Positions 38,172 to 47,702 of a stretch of DNA of 64,000 nt are shown in pieces. This DNA comes from Calliopsis andreniformis (lineage: Eukaryota > Arthropoda > Insecta > Hymenoptera > Andrenidae). Location: positions 18,556,001 to 18,620,000 of the forward strand of contig NW_027480422.1 in assembly GCF_051401765.1 (NCBI RefSeq). Direction: 5' to 3'. Both the position numbers and the translations under genes were made by a program. Position 1 is the first letter of the stretch; each line of letters begins with the position of its first letter. The notes under the pieces are model-generated. The model was not told where the DNA came from, did not search any database, and saw only the letters and a list, made by a program, of their open reading frames with translations.

Positions 38172-38200
38172 GCAACGCCCTAGAGTGAAGCCTAGGTTGC
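38172..38200 (+). other. Exemplar of the conserved dyad in the monomer
   Basis: The segment reads GCAAC, gcc, CTAG, an 8-base spacer AGTGAAGC, then CTAG and GTTGC. The arms GCAAC..CTAG and CTAG.GTTGC are complementary over nine bases with a three-base bulge in the left arm. This block is among the best conserved parts of the monomer in both array orientations. It could extrude as a short hairpin or serve as a protein-binding dyad. That role is an inference, and the conservation could also be incidental. Confidence 0.6.
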
Positions 38201-38905
38201 CCGGAACGTAGAAATGACCATATCTTAGCACTGGTTGCAATTATTCCTGTTATATGATGGAAAAGCTGTTGTACTAATATTGATTTTTATGCTTCTGGCG
38301 TAGACTTCTTAGGCCCTAAAGATTCGATCTGGTTGAACAACGCCCTAGAGTGAAGCCTACGTTGCCCGGAACGTAGAATTGACCATAACTTTCATACTGA
38401 TTGCAATTATTCGCTTTATACGATGGAAAAACTGTTGTACTTATATTGTATTTTATGCCTCTGGCGTTGACTCCTAAGGCCCAACTATTAGATCTGGTGG
38501 AACAACGCCCTTGGGTGAAGCCTAGGTTGCGCGGAGCGTAGAAAGGACCCTAACTTTCATACTGGTTGCAATTATTCTTGTTATACGATGGAAAAACAGT
38601 TGTATTTATTTTGTATTTTATGCTTCTGTAGTTGACTTCTTAGGCCCTAACTATTCGATCTGTTGGAGCAACGCCCTAGAGTTAAGCCTAGGTTGCCCGG
38701 AACGTAGAAATGACCATTACTTTCAAGCTGGTTGCAATTATTCGTTTCCTACGATGGTAAAACTGTTCTATTTATAATGTATTTTATGCTTCAGGCGTTG
38801 ACTTCTTAGGCCCTAACTATTCGATCTGGTGGAACAACGCCCTAGGGTGAAGCCTAGGTTGCGCGGAGCGTAGAAAAGACCATAACTTTCATACTGGTTG
38901 CAATT

Positions 38906-38922
38906 ATTCGTTTTATACGATG
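38906..38922 (+). promoter_or_regulatory. Exemplar of a partial CENP-B-box-like word
   Basis: The monomer word TTCG-TTTT-A-TA-CG-AT fits seven of the nine core bases of the mammalian CENP-B box (TTCG, four any, A, two any, CGGG). The final GG of the core is missing. The same 17-base word occurs in many monomers between 36 and 58 kb, while monomers at 13-36 kb usually have TTCC or TTCA in place of TTCG. The spacing match is seen directly. A binding role is speculative, because insect centromeres do not generally use CENP-B. Confidence 0.3.
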
Positions 38923-39001
38923 GAAAAACTGTTGTATTTATAATGTATTTTATGCTTCAGGCGTTGACTTCTTAGGCCCTAACTATTCGATCTGGTGGAA
39001 C

Positions 39002-39006
39002 AACGC
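39002..39006. repeat. Left target-site duplication AACGC
   Basis: AACGC immediately precedes the insertion and is repeated at 40,380-40,384 immediately after it. Removing the insertion and one copy restores the normal monomer text GGAACAACGCCCTAGAG, so the duplication was made by integration. Confidence 0.9.
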
Positions 39007-39108
39007 TGTTAGAATCGCTGAAAATACAGGGATCTAACGGGGTCCGGATTGGGTGGCTGAGAGAAGGGTGTCAAGAGAAAAATTGTACACGTAATCAAAT
39101 TTGTGTCG

Positions 39109-39122
39109 GCCCTAAAAAGGGC
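39109..39122. other. Short hairpin in the LTR beside TTAAATA / AATAAA
   Basis: GCCCT, loop AAAA, AGGGC: a perfect five-base stem. It sits directly before TTAAATA (39,123-39,129) on the plus strand. Read on the minus strand, it lies just after AATAAA (39,140 to 39,135). It may mark the transcript end if the LTR reads leftward, or a promoter region if it reads rightward. Confidence 0.5.
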
Positions 39123-39129
39123 TTAAATA
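39123..39129 (+). promoter_or_regulatory. TATA-like TTAAATA in the LTR
   Basis: TTAAATA follows the 39,109-39,122 hairpin, 117 bases from the left end. If the LTR reads rightward it could be the core promoter, but that would make U3 unusually short and R-U5 unusually long for a 1.37-kb LTR. Confidence 0.3.
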
Positions 39130-39134
39130 CGACG

Positions 39135-39140
39135 TTTATT
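39135..39140 (-). promoter_or_regulatory. Candidate polyadenylation signal AATAAA
   Basis: TTTATT on the plus strand is AATAAA on the minus strand, about 130 bases from the LTR's left end. That is a normal place for the R/U5 signal if the LTR reads leftward. A single hexamer in about 1.4 kb is weak evidence. Confidence 0.35.
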
Positions 39141-39431
39141 GATCAATTTGGTTCCGTGGTCTTCAACCAGAACTTTTGGGGAAGGGTCCCTTGGTCTGAC
39201 GATGGCCGGTGTCCCTTAGCGACGCTGGCGTCTGTAAAAGAAAAGAGTGGCAAAACCGCACTGGTCAGCGAGCGTATTGCTTTCAAGTCAAACCGTTGTC
39301 TTCCCGACTCCAGGCTTCGAAACGAGCCTACGTGGAGTGGGGAGCAGTACCTTGACGTATCGTTAAGGTAGTGTAGTGTACTGTAATACCGACGTTTCTT
39401 CGCTCTGAAGAAGGCGTCGGCAGACGAGTGT

Positions 39432-39461
39432 GCAGAGAGGAGGGATCCTCCTTTTCTCTGC
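39432..39461. other. Imperfect hairpin in the LTR
   Basis: GCAGAGA and TCTCTGC form the outer stem, GGAGG and CCTCC the inner stem around GAT, with TTT unpaired on one side. It is followed by a second perfect hairpin at 39,469-39,483 (GCCTTC, CAA, GAAGGC) and a third at 39,494-39,520 (CGAATC.CGG / CCG.GATTCG). The cluster suggests a structured transcript region of the LTR. Confidence 0.55.
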
Positions 39462-39699
39462 TCAACCTGCCTTCCAAGAAGGCTTGCCTCGTGCGAATCA
39501 CGGTTTTAAGCCGAGATTCGCGAGCGTTCGACCCTCGGTACTAGCTCTAGCTAGCCTTGGCGGCTGATAAAGGCCAGAGGTTGTAGCACTCACCGTTCAC
39601 CGCAACGTACGCATCTATTCGTCGTACGCGGGCTGCTGCTAAACGGGTGATACAACACGGGCAACGCAGAGGTGATACACTTACGTTTACCCTCTCTGT

Positions 39700-39719
39700 T
39701 GGTGCCAATATCGGGGCTC
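39700..39719 (+). other. Primer-binding-site-like sequence inside the LTR
   Basis: TGGTGCCAATATCGGGG has the TGG start and general look of a retroelement tRNA primer site (complement of a CCA-ended tRNA). A real site should lie just after an LTR end, but the bases before it (CCCTCTCTGT) do not resemble the ATTTTAACCA end of this element. It is therefore either coincidental or the scar of a rearranged element. Confidence 0.25.
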
Positions 39720-40144
39720 AACCAAGAAGAGGTCTCGATTGATCCTCCGACGAATAGCAAGCTCAGGGAATCGAGGTAGCCACCGATTCCAAGAGCGCAG
39801 TTACTCGTCTTTTAAATTTATCGCGACTAAACAATCGCTTTTCCTTCGCACGTGTAATACGTGGTTCTCGAACGGAGTTATAGCGAGCTGTAGTGCGATA
39901 TTACAGCGTAGAAGGCGTCACGTGCCAAGGAACTTGGTGCCCAAATTTCCTAACTCTGTAGACTCTTCTGTAAGTGCTGTTCCTTGCTACCGTGCGAGCG
40001 TTCGGTGCAAGACTGACTTCGACATGCGAGCGCTAGACGCTCCGCGAAAATCGCGAAGTCCCCGAAAATCCGCTACGCGGCGCTCGCCTATCATTGTCTC
40101 TCTTTGTCTAATGTACCGATTTTGCTCTCTCTCTTTGTCAGGCT

Positions 40145-40167
40145 CCGATACCCCCACTCGGTATCGG
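40145..40167. other. Hairpin in the LTR
   Basis: CCGATACC and GGTATCGG form a perfect eight-base stem around a seven-base loop (CCCACTC). It lies just after the second of two CTCTCTTTGTC words (near 40,099 and 40,130). Confidence 0.6.
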
Positions 40168-40286
40168 GCCTGAGATTCAAACAGCTGATCGTAATCGCTC
40201 ACCTGTTCGAACTTCAACCGCATCGGATGAAAAACGAGTCGCAATTCGAATGTATGGAGTTTACTGTCAACGCAACTGAATTTCCT

Positions 40287-40305
40287 ACCGAAGGCGACCT
40301 TCGGT
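40287..40305. other. Hairpin near the LTR right end
   Basis: ACCGAAGG, loop CGA, CCTTCGGT: a perfect eight-base stem with a three-base loop, four bases before the long palindrome. Confidence 0.65.
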
Positions 40306-40308
40306 CGG

Positions 40309-40332
40309 TCACAGTACGTTAACGTACTGTGA
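40309..40332. other. Perfect 24-bp palindrome near the LTR right end
   Basis: The half-site TCACAGTACGTT is followed immediately by its exact reverse complement, with no spacer. It lies 47 bases inside the LTR's right end. A 24-bp perfect palindrome is very unlikely by chance in 1.4 kb. It may be a dimeric transcription-factor site in the LTR or an RNA structure. Confidence 0.75.
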
Positions 40333-40379
40333 TTCTCGCGGACGAAACAAAGCTTCGAAATTTAAATCTATTTTAACCA

Positions 40380-40384
40380 AACGC
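40380..40384. repeat. Right target-site duplication AACGC
   Basis: Second copy of the 5-bp repeat, directly after the terminal CA of the LTR. The satellite resumes in phase with CCTAGAGTGAAGCC. Confidence 0.9.
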
Positions 40385-41160
40385 CCTAGAGTGAAGCCTA
40401 GGTTGCCCGGAACGTAGAAATGACCATTACTTGCACACTGGTTGCAATTATTCGTTTTATGCGATGGAAAAACAGTTGTATCTATTTTGTGTTTTATGCT
40501 TCTGGTGTTGACTTCTTAGGTCCTAACTATTGGATCTGGTGAAGCAACGCCCTAGGGTGAAGCCCAGGTTGCCCGGAACGTAGAATCGACCATATCTTCC
40601 ACACTGTTTGCAATTATTCATTTTATACAATGGAAAAACTGTTGTATTTATATTGTATTTTATGCTTCTGGCATTGACTCCTAAGGCCCTAACTATTCAA
40701 TGTGGTGGAGCAACGCCCTAGAGCGAAGCCTAGGTTGCCCGGAACGTAGAAATGACTATTACTTCCGCACTGTTTGCAATTATTCGTTTTAAACGATGGA
40801 AAAACTGTTGTATTTATAATGTATTTTATGCTTCAGGCGTTGACTTCTTAGGCCCTAACTATTCGATCTGGTGGAGCAACGCCCTAGAGTGAAGTCTAGG
40901 TTGCCCGGAACGTAGAAATGAACATTACTTTCATACTGGTTGCAATTATTCGTTTTCTACGATGCTAAAACTGTTGTATTTATAATGTATTTTATGCTTC
41001 AGGCGTTGACTTCTTAGGCCCTAACTATTGGATCTGGTGGACCAACGCCCTAGAGTGAAGCCTAGGTTGCCCGGAACGTAGAAATGACCATTACATTCAC
41101 ACTGTTTGCAAATATTCGTTTTATACGATGGAAAAACTGTTGTATTTATATTGTATTTTA

Positions 41161-41790
41161 TGCTTCTGGAGTTGTTTTCTAATTCCCTAAGTATTCGCCC
41201 TGGTGGAGCAACGCCATAGAGTGAAGCCTTGGCTGCACGGTACGTAGAAATGCCCATTACCTTCATACTGGTTGTAATTATTGCTGTTTTACGATGGATT
41301 AGCTGTTGTATTTTTATTTTGTTTTTTGCTTCTGGCGTTGACTTCTAAGGCCCTATGTTTTCGATCTGGTGGAGCAATGCCTCAGAGTTAAGTCTAGGAT
41401 GCCCGGAACGTAGAAATGGCCATTGCTTTCACACTGGTTGAAATTATTCGTTTTATACGATGGAAAAACTGCGGTACACATATCGTATTTATATGCCTCT
41501 GGCGTTGACTTCTTGGGCCCTAACTATTCGATCTGGAGGAGCAACGCCCTAGAGTGAAGCCTATGTTTCCCGGAATGTAGAAATGACCATCACTTTCACT
41601 CTGGTTGCAATTATTCCTGTTATACGATGGAAAAACTGTTGTATTTATTTTGTATTTTATGCTTCTGGCGTTGACTTCTTAGGCACCAACTATTCGATCT
41701 GTTGGAGCAACGCCCTAGAGTAAAGCCTAGGTTGCCTGGAACGTAGAAATGACCATAACTTTCACACTGGTTGCAATTATTCGTTTTATA
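41161..41790 (+). repeat. Segmental duplication E1, copy 1 (offset 4,315 bp)
   Basis: Matches 45,476-46,105. Both copies share the rare words TAATTCCCTAAGTATTCGCCC, TTGCTGTTTTACGATGG and GCGGTACACATATCGTATTT. Homology ends where this copy reads AAAAACAGTTCTATT and the other reads AAATACTGTTGTATT. Confidence 0.85.
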
Positions 41791-42890
41791 CGATGGAAAA
41801 ACAGTTCTATTTATAATGTATTTTATGCTTCAGGCGTTGACTTCTTATGCCCTACCTATTCGATCTGGTGGAGCAACGCCCTAGGGTGATGCCTAGGTTG
41901 CGTGGAACGTAGAAATGACCATAACTTTCATACTAGCTGCAATTATTCGTTTTATACGATGGAAGAACTGTTGTATTTATAATGTATTTTATGCTTCAGG
42001 CGTTGACTTCTTAGGCCCTAACTATTCGATCTGGTCGAATAACGCCCTAGAGTGAAGCCTAGGTTGCCCGGAACGTAGAAATGACCATTACTTTCACACT
42101 GGTTGCAATTATTCGTTTTATACGATGGAAAAACTGTTGTATCTATTTCGTATTTAGTGCTTCTGGCATTGACTTCTTAGGCCCTAACTATTGGATCTGG
42201 TGGACCAACGCCCTAGAGTGAAGCCTAGGTTGCCCGGAACGTAGAAATGGCCATAACTTTCACACTGGTAGCAATTGTTCCTGTTATACGATGGAAAAGC
42301 TGTTGTATTTATATTGTACTTTATGCTTCTGGCGTTGACTTCTTAGGCCCTAACTATTCGACCTGGTGGAGCAACGCCCTAGAGTGAAGCCTAGGTTGCC
42401 CGGGACGTAGAAATGACCGTTACTTTCACAATGTTTGCAATTACTCGTTTTATACGACGGAAAATATGTTGTATTTATAATGTATTTTATGCTTCAGGCG
42501 TTGACTTCTTAGGCCCTAACCATTTGATCTGGTGGAACAACGCCATAGAGTGTAGCCTAGGTTGCCCGGAACGTAGAAATGACCATTACTTGCACACTGG
42601 TTGCAATTATTCGTTTTACACGATGGAAAAACTGTTGTATTTATTTTGTACTTTATGCTTCTGGCGTTGACTTCTTAGGCCCTATCTATTCGATCTGGTG
42701 GAGCAACGCCATAGAGTGAAGCCTAGGTTACCCGGAATGTAGAAATGTCCATCACCTGCACCCTGGTTGCAATTATTCGTTTTATACGATGGAACAACTG
42801 TTGTATTTATATTGTATTTTATGCGTCTGGAGTTGTTTTCTGATTCCCTAACTATTCGACCTGGTGGAGCAACGCCATAGATTGAAGCCT
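41775..42890 (+). repeat. Segmental duplication E2, copy 1 of 3
   Basis: About 1.1 kb recurring at 46,586-47,702 (offset 4,811) and again at 49,737-50,853 (a further 3,151 bp, 19 monomers). All three share AAAACAGTTCTATTTATAAT, CATACTAGCTGCAATT and TTATACGACGG followed by AAAAT. Three matching copies give the repeated 85-codon chance frame seen at 42,413, 47,224 and 50,375. Confidence 0.87.
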
Positions 42891-42944
42891 AGGTTTCCCG
42901 GAACGTGGAAATGACCATACCTTTCACACTGGTTGCAATTATGC

Positions 42945-43610
42945 CTGTTATACGATGGTAAAACTGCTGTATTTATAATGTATTTTATGCTTCAGGCGCT
43001 GACTTCTTAGGCCCTAACTATTCGATCTGGTGGAACAACGCCCTAGAGTGAAGCCTCGGTTGCCCGGATCGTAGAAATGACCATATCTTTTCACCGGTTG
43101 CAATTATTCCTGATATACGATGGAAAAACTGTCGTATTTATATTATATATTATGCTTCAGGAGTTGTCTTCTAAGGCCGTAGCTATTCGATTTGTTGGAG
43201 CAACGCCCTAGATTGAAGCCTAGGTTTCCCGGAACGTAGAAATGACCATACCTTTCACACTGGTTGCAATTATGCCTGTTAAACGATGGTAAAACTGCTG
43301 TATTTATAATGTATCTTATGCTACAGGCGCTGACTTCTTAGGCCCTAACTATTCGATCTGGTGGAACAACGCCCTAGAGTGAAGCCTAGGTTGCCCGGAA
43401 CGTAGAAATGACCATGTCTTTTACACCGGTTGCAATTATTCCTGTTATACGATGGAAAAACTGTCGTATTTATATTATATATTATGCTTCAGGAGTTGTC
43501 TTCTAAGGCTGTAGCTATTCGATTTGGTGGAGCAACGCCCTAGATTGAAGCCGAGGTTGCCCGGAACGTAGAAATGACAATCACTTTCACACTGGTTGCA
43601 ATTATTCGTT
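42945..43610 (+). repeat. Two-monomer tandem duplication
   Basis: A two-monomer unit of about 331 bp, with GGTAAAACTGCTGTATTT and TTCAGGCGCTGAC or ACAGGCGCTGAC, followed by CTGTCGTATTTATATTATAT, occurs twice in a row. The corresponding place near 48.1 kb has it once, which explains the offset jumping between 5,142 and 4,812. Confidence 0.78.
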
Positions 43611-43619
43611 TTATACGAT

Positions 43620-45475
43620 GGAAAAACTGTTGTAATTATACTGTATTTTATGCGTCTGGAGTTTTTTCTAAGGCCCTATCTATTCGACATGGTGGAGCAA
43701 CGCCCTAGAGTGATGCCTAGGTTTCCCGCAACGTAGAAATGGCCATACCTGCCACACTGTTTGCAATCGTTCTTGTTATACGATGGAAAAACTGTTGTAT
43801 TTATATTGTATTTTATGCGTCTGGCGTTGACTTCTGAGGCCGTAGCTACTCGATGTGGTGGAGCAACGCCCTAGATTCAAGCCTAGCTTTTCCCGGAACG
43901 TAGAAATGACCAGACCCTTCACACTGGTTGCAATTATGCCTGTTATACGATTGAGAAACTGTTGTATTTTTATTGTATTTTATGCGTCGGGCGTTGACTT
44001 CTAAGGTCCTAACTCTTGGATCTGGTGGAGCAACGCCTTAGGGTGAAGCCTAGGTTGCCCGGAACGTAGAACTGACCATAACCTTCATGCTGGTTGCAAT
44101 TATTCGTTTTATACGATGGAAAAACTGTTGTATTTATATAGTATTTTATGCGTCTGGAGTTGTTTTCTAAGGCCCTAACTATTCGACCTGGTGGAGCAAC
44201 GCCCTAGAGTGATGCCTAGGTTGCCCGCAACGTAGAAATGACCATACCTATCACACTGTTTGCAATTATTCCCGTTATACGGTGGAAAAGCTGTTGTATT
44301 TATATTGTATTTAATGCTCCTGGCGTTGACTTCTAAGGCCGTAGCTATTCGATCTGCTAGAGCAACGCCCTAGAGTTAAGTCTAGGATGGCCGGAACGTA
44401 GAAATAGCCATTGCTTTCGCTCTGGTTGCAATTATTCGTTTTATACGATGGAAAAACTGTTGTACATATATCGTATTTTATGCTTCTGGCGTTGACTTCT
44501 TAGGCCCTAACTTTTCGATCTGGTGGATCAACGCCCTAGGGTTTAGCCTAGGTTGCCCGGAACGTAGAACTGACCATAACTTTCATGCTGGTTGCAATTA
44601 TTCGTTTTATACGATGGAAAGACTGTTGTATTTATATTGTATTTTATGCGTCTGGAGTTGGTTTCTAAGGCCCTAACTATTCGACCTGGGGGAGCAACGC
44701 CCTAGAGTGAAGCCTAGGTTGCCCGCAACGTAGAAATGACCATACCTATCACACTGTTTGCAATTATTCTTTTTATACGATGGGAAAACTGTTGTATTTA
44801 TATTGTATTTTATGCTACTGGCGTTGACTTCTGAGGCCGTAGCTATTCGATGTGGTGGAGCAACGCCCTAGATTGAAGCTTAGGTTTCCCGGAACGTAGA
44901 AATCACCATACATTTCACAGTGGTTGCAGTTATTCCTGTTATACGGTGGAAAAACTGTTGCATTTTTATTGTATTTTATGCTTCTGGCCTTGAATTCTAA
45001 GTCCCTAACTATTCGATCTGTTGGAGCAACGCCCTAGAGTTAGGCCTAGGTTGGGCGGAACGTAGAAGTGACCATAACTTTCACACTGGTTGCAATTATT
45101 TGTTTTATACAATGGAGAAACATTCTATTTATTTTGTATTTCATGCTTCTGGCCTTGAATTCTAAGTCCCTAACTATTCGATCTGTTGGAGCAACGCTCT
45201 AGAGTTAAGCCTAGGTTGCCCGGAACGTAGAAGTGACCATAACTTTCACACTGGTTGCAATTATATGTTTTATACAATAGAAAAACTGTTCTATTTAATT
45301 CGTATTTTATGCATCGGGCGTTGACTTCTAAGGCCCCAACTATTCGATCTGGTGGAGGAACGCCCTAGAGTGAAGCCTAGGTTGCCGGGAACGTAGAAAT
45401 GGCTATTACATGCACACTGGTTGCAATCATTCGTTCTTTACGATGGAAAAACTGTTGTATTTAAGTTGTATTTTA
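43620..45475 (+). repeat. Diverged satellite monomers
   Basis: About 11 monomers with no gene. The part to about 44,050 matches about 48,432-48,862 at an offset of 4,812 (shared words CAATCGTTCTTGTTATACG, CCTAGCTTTTCCCGG, CTAACTCTTGGATC). The rest is diverged, including two adjacent similar monomers near 44,980-45,310 with TTGAATTCTAAGTCCC. Confidence 0.82.
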
Positions 45476-46105
45476 TGCTTCTGGAGTTGTTTTCTAATTC
45501 CCTAAGTATTCGCCCTGGTGGAGCAACGCCATAGAGTGAAGCCTTGGCTGCACGGTACGTAGAAATGCCCATTACCTTCATACTGGTTGTAATTATTGCT
45601 GTTTTACGATGGATTAGCTGTTGTATTTTTATTTTGTTTTTTGCTTCTGGCGTTGACTTCTAAGGCCCTATGTTTTCGATCTGGTGGAGCAATGCCTCAG
45701 AGTTAAGTCTAGGATGCCCGGAACGTAGAAATGGCCATTGCTTTCACACTGGTTGAAATTATTCGTTTTATACGATGGAAAAACTGCGGTACACATATCG
45801 TATTTATATGCCTCTGGCGTTGACTTCTTGGGCCCTAACTATTCGATGTGGAGGAGCAACGCCCTAGAGTGAAGCCTATGTTTCCCGGAATGTAGAAATG
45901 ACCATCACTTTCACTCTGGTTGCAATTATTCCTGTTATACGATGGAAAAACTGTTGTATTTATTTTGTATTTTATGCTTCTGGCGTTGACTTCTTAGGCA
46001 CCAACTATTCGATCTGTTGGAGCAACGCCCTAGAGTAAAGCCTAGGTTGCCTGGAACGTAGAAATGACCATAACTTTCACACTGGTTGCAATTATTCGTT
46101 TTATA
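45476..46105 (+). repeat. Segmental duplication E1, copy 2
   Basis: Partner of 41,161-41,790. After this copy about three extra monomers (496 bp) precede the E2 match, relative to the first locus. Confidence 0.85.
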
Positions 46106-46253
46106 CGATGGAAATACTGTTGTATTTATATTGTATTTTATGCGTCTGGAGTTGTTTTCTAATTCCCTAACTATTCGACCTGGTGGAACAACGCCCTAGA
46201 GTGAAGCCTAGGTTGCCCGGAACGTAGAAATGACCTTTACTTGCACACTGGTT

Positions 46254-47702
46254 ACAATTATTCGTTTTATACGATGGAAAAACAGTTGTGTTTATTTTAT
46301 ATTTGGTGATCCTGGCGTTGACTTCTTAGGCCCTAACTATTGGATCTGGTGCACCAACGCCCTAGAGTGAAGCCTAGGTTACCGGAACGTAGAAATGACC
46401 ATTACCTTCACACTGGTTGCAATTATTCGTTTTATACGATGGAAAAACTGTTGTATCTATTTTGTATTTAGTGCTCTGGCGTTCACTTCTTAGGCCCTAA
46501 CTATTGGATCTGGTGGACCAACGCCCTAGAGTGAAGCCGAGGTTGCCCGGAACGTAGAAATGACCATATCTTTCACACTCTTTGCAATTATTCGTTTTAT
46601 ACGATGGAAAAACAGTTCTATTTATAATGTATTTTATGCTTCAGGCGTTGACTTCTTATGCCCTACCTATTCGATCTGGTGGAGCAACGCCCTAGGGTGA
46701 TGCCTAGGTTGCGTGGAACGTAGAAATGACCATAACTTTCATACTAGCTGCAATTATTCGTTTTATACGATGGAAGAACTGTTGTATTTATAATGTATTT
46801 TATGCTTCAGGCGTTGACTTCTTAGGCCCTAACTATTCGATCTGGTCGAACAACGCCCTAGAGTGAAGCCTAGGTTGCCCGGAACGTAGAAATGACCATT
46901 ACTTTCACACTGGTTGCAATTATTCGTTTTATACGATGGAAAAACTGTTGTATCTATTTCGTATTTAGTGCTTCTGGCATTGACTTCTTAGGCCCTAACT
47001 ATTGGATCTGGTGGACCAACGCCCTAGAGTGAAGCCTAGGTTGCCCGGAACGTAGAAATGGCCATAACTTTCACACTGGTAGCAATTATTCCTGTTATAC
47101 GATGGAAAAACTGTTGTACTTATATTGTACTTTATGCTTCTGGCGTTGACTTCTTAGGCCCTAACTATTCGACCTGGTGGAGCAACGCCCTAGAGTGAAG
47201 CCTAGGTTGCCCGGGACGTAGAAATGACCGTTACTTTCACAATGTTTGCAATTACTCGTTTTATACGACGGAAAATCTGTTGTATTTATAATGTATTTTA
47301 TGCTTCAGGCGTTGACTTCTTAGGCCCTAACCATTTGATCTGGTGGAACAACGCCATAGAGTGTAGCCTAGGTTGCTCAGAACGTAGAAATGACCATTAC
47401 TTGCACACTGGTTGCAATTATTCGTTTTACACGATGGAAAAACTGTTGTATTTACTTTGTACTTTATGCTTCTGGCGTTGACTTCTTAGGCCCTATCTAT
47501 TCGATCTGGTGGAGCAACGCCATAGAGTGAAGCCTAGGTTACCCGGAATGTAGAAATGTCCATCACCTGCACACTGGTTGCAATTATTCGTTTTATACGA
47601 TGGAAAAACTGTTGTATTTATATTGTATTTTATGCGTCTGGAGTTGTTTTCTGATTCCCTAACTATTCGACCTGGTGGAGCAACGCCATAGAGTGAAGCC
47701 TA
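46254..47702 (+). repeat. Segmental duplication E2/E3, copy 2
   Basis: Bases 46,586-47,702 match 41,775-42,890, and the longer 46,254-47,702 matches 49,405-50,853 at an offset of 3,151 bp. The locus ends where it reads CCTAGGCTGCGCGG and the third copy CCTATGTTGCCCGG. Confidence 0.87.

Larger units (their letters stand above)
36051..39001 (+). repeat. Diverged satellite monomers left of the insertion
   Basis: About 18 monomers of the type with TTTATATTGTATTTTATGC and TTCTTAGGCCCTAAC, individually diverged, with no long duplication noticed. No gene is present. The last two monomers, both with TTTATAATGTATTTTATGC and TTCAGGCGTTGAC, are close relatives of each other. Confidence 0.88.
12716..39006 (+). 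repeat. Satellite array block 2 (left of the insertion)
   Basis: About 158 head-to-tail monomers in plus orientation. The unit reads, in order, GAACGTAGAAATGACCATTA, CTTTCACACTGGTTGCAATT, ATTCNTNTTATACGATGG, AAAAACTGTTGTATTT, a T-rich tract, ATGCTTCTGGCGTTGAC, TTCTAAGGCCCTAACTATTC, GATCTGGTGGAGCAACGCC and CTAGAGTGAAGCCTAGGTTG. From about 13.1 to 36.1 kb copies are homogenised into higher-order repeats. From 36.1 kb they become more diverged and shift to forms such as ATTCGTTTTATACG and TTTATATTGTATTTTATGC. No gene is supported. The recurring 62-90-codon open frames at equivalent places are copies of the same chance frame. Confidence 0.96.
39007..40379. mobile_element. Solo LTR (LTR retrotransposon remnant), 1,373 bp
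   Basis: This is the only non-satellite DNA in the window. It begins TGTTAGAAT, ends ATTTTAACCA, and is flanked by a perfect 5-bp direct repeat. TG..CA termini with 5-bp target duplications are standard for Gypsy- and BEL/Pao-type LTR elements. There is no gag, protease, reverse transcriptase or integrase frame. The first and second halves are not repeats of each other, so it is best read as a single LTR left after LTR-LTR recombination. It is richer in CpG and G+C than the satellite, and rich in hairpins. Orientation is uncertain. An AATAAA on the minus strand (39,140 to 39,135) about 130 bases from the left end would fit a short U5 and a minus-strand LTR, while a TTAAATA at 39,123 would fit the plus strand less well. 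The longest open frame (39,739-40,173, 144 codons) matches nothing I recognise and is probably chance. Confidence 0.85.

Noticed and set aside
39156..39371. 71-codon open frame in the insertion
   Set aside because: Short, no recognisable domain, inside the LTR. Such lengths are expected by chance at this base composition.
39516..39545. Possible tRNA or SINE B-box (GTTCGACCC) in the insertion
   Set aside because: No matching A-box, acceptor stem or cloverleaf could be formed, and the insertion has LTR-type ends and no A-rich tail.
39739..40173. 144-codon open frame in the insertion
   Set aside because: The serine/arginine-rich translation shows no domain I recognise, overlaps an 85-codon frame on the other strand, and lies in what looks like a non-coding LTR.
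39007..40379. DNA transposon or Helitron as the identity of the insertion
   Set aside because: The ends are TG..CA with a 5-bp duplication. There are only very short, gapped terminal inverted repeats (TG.TTAGAAT against TGGTTAAAAT), no transposase frame, and Helitrons make no target duplication.
42413..42670. 85-codon frame conserved at 42,413, 47,224 and 50,375 as a selected gene
   Set aside because: Its conservation is fully explained by the three-copy 1.1-1.4-kb duplication, and flanking non-open sequence is equally conserved.
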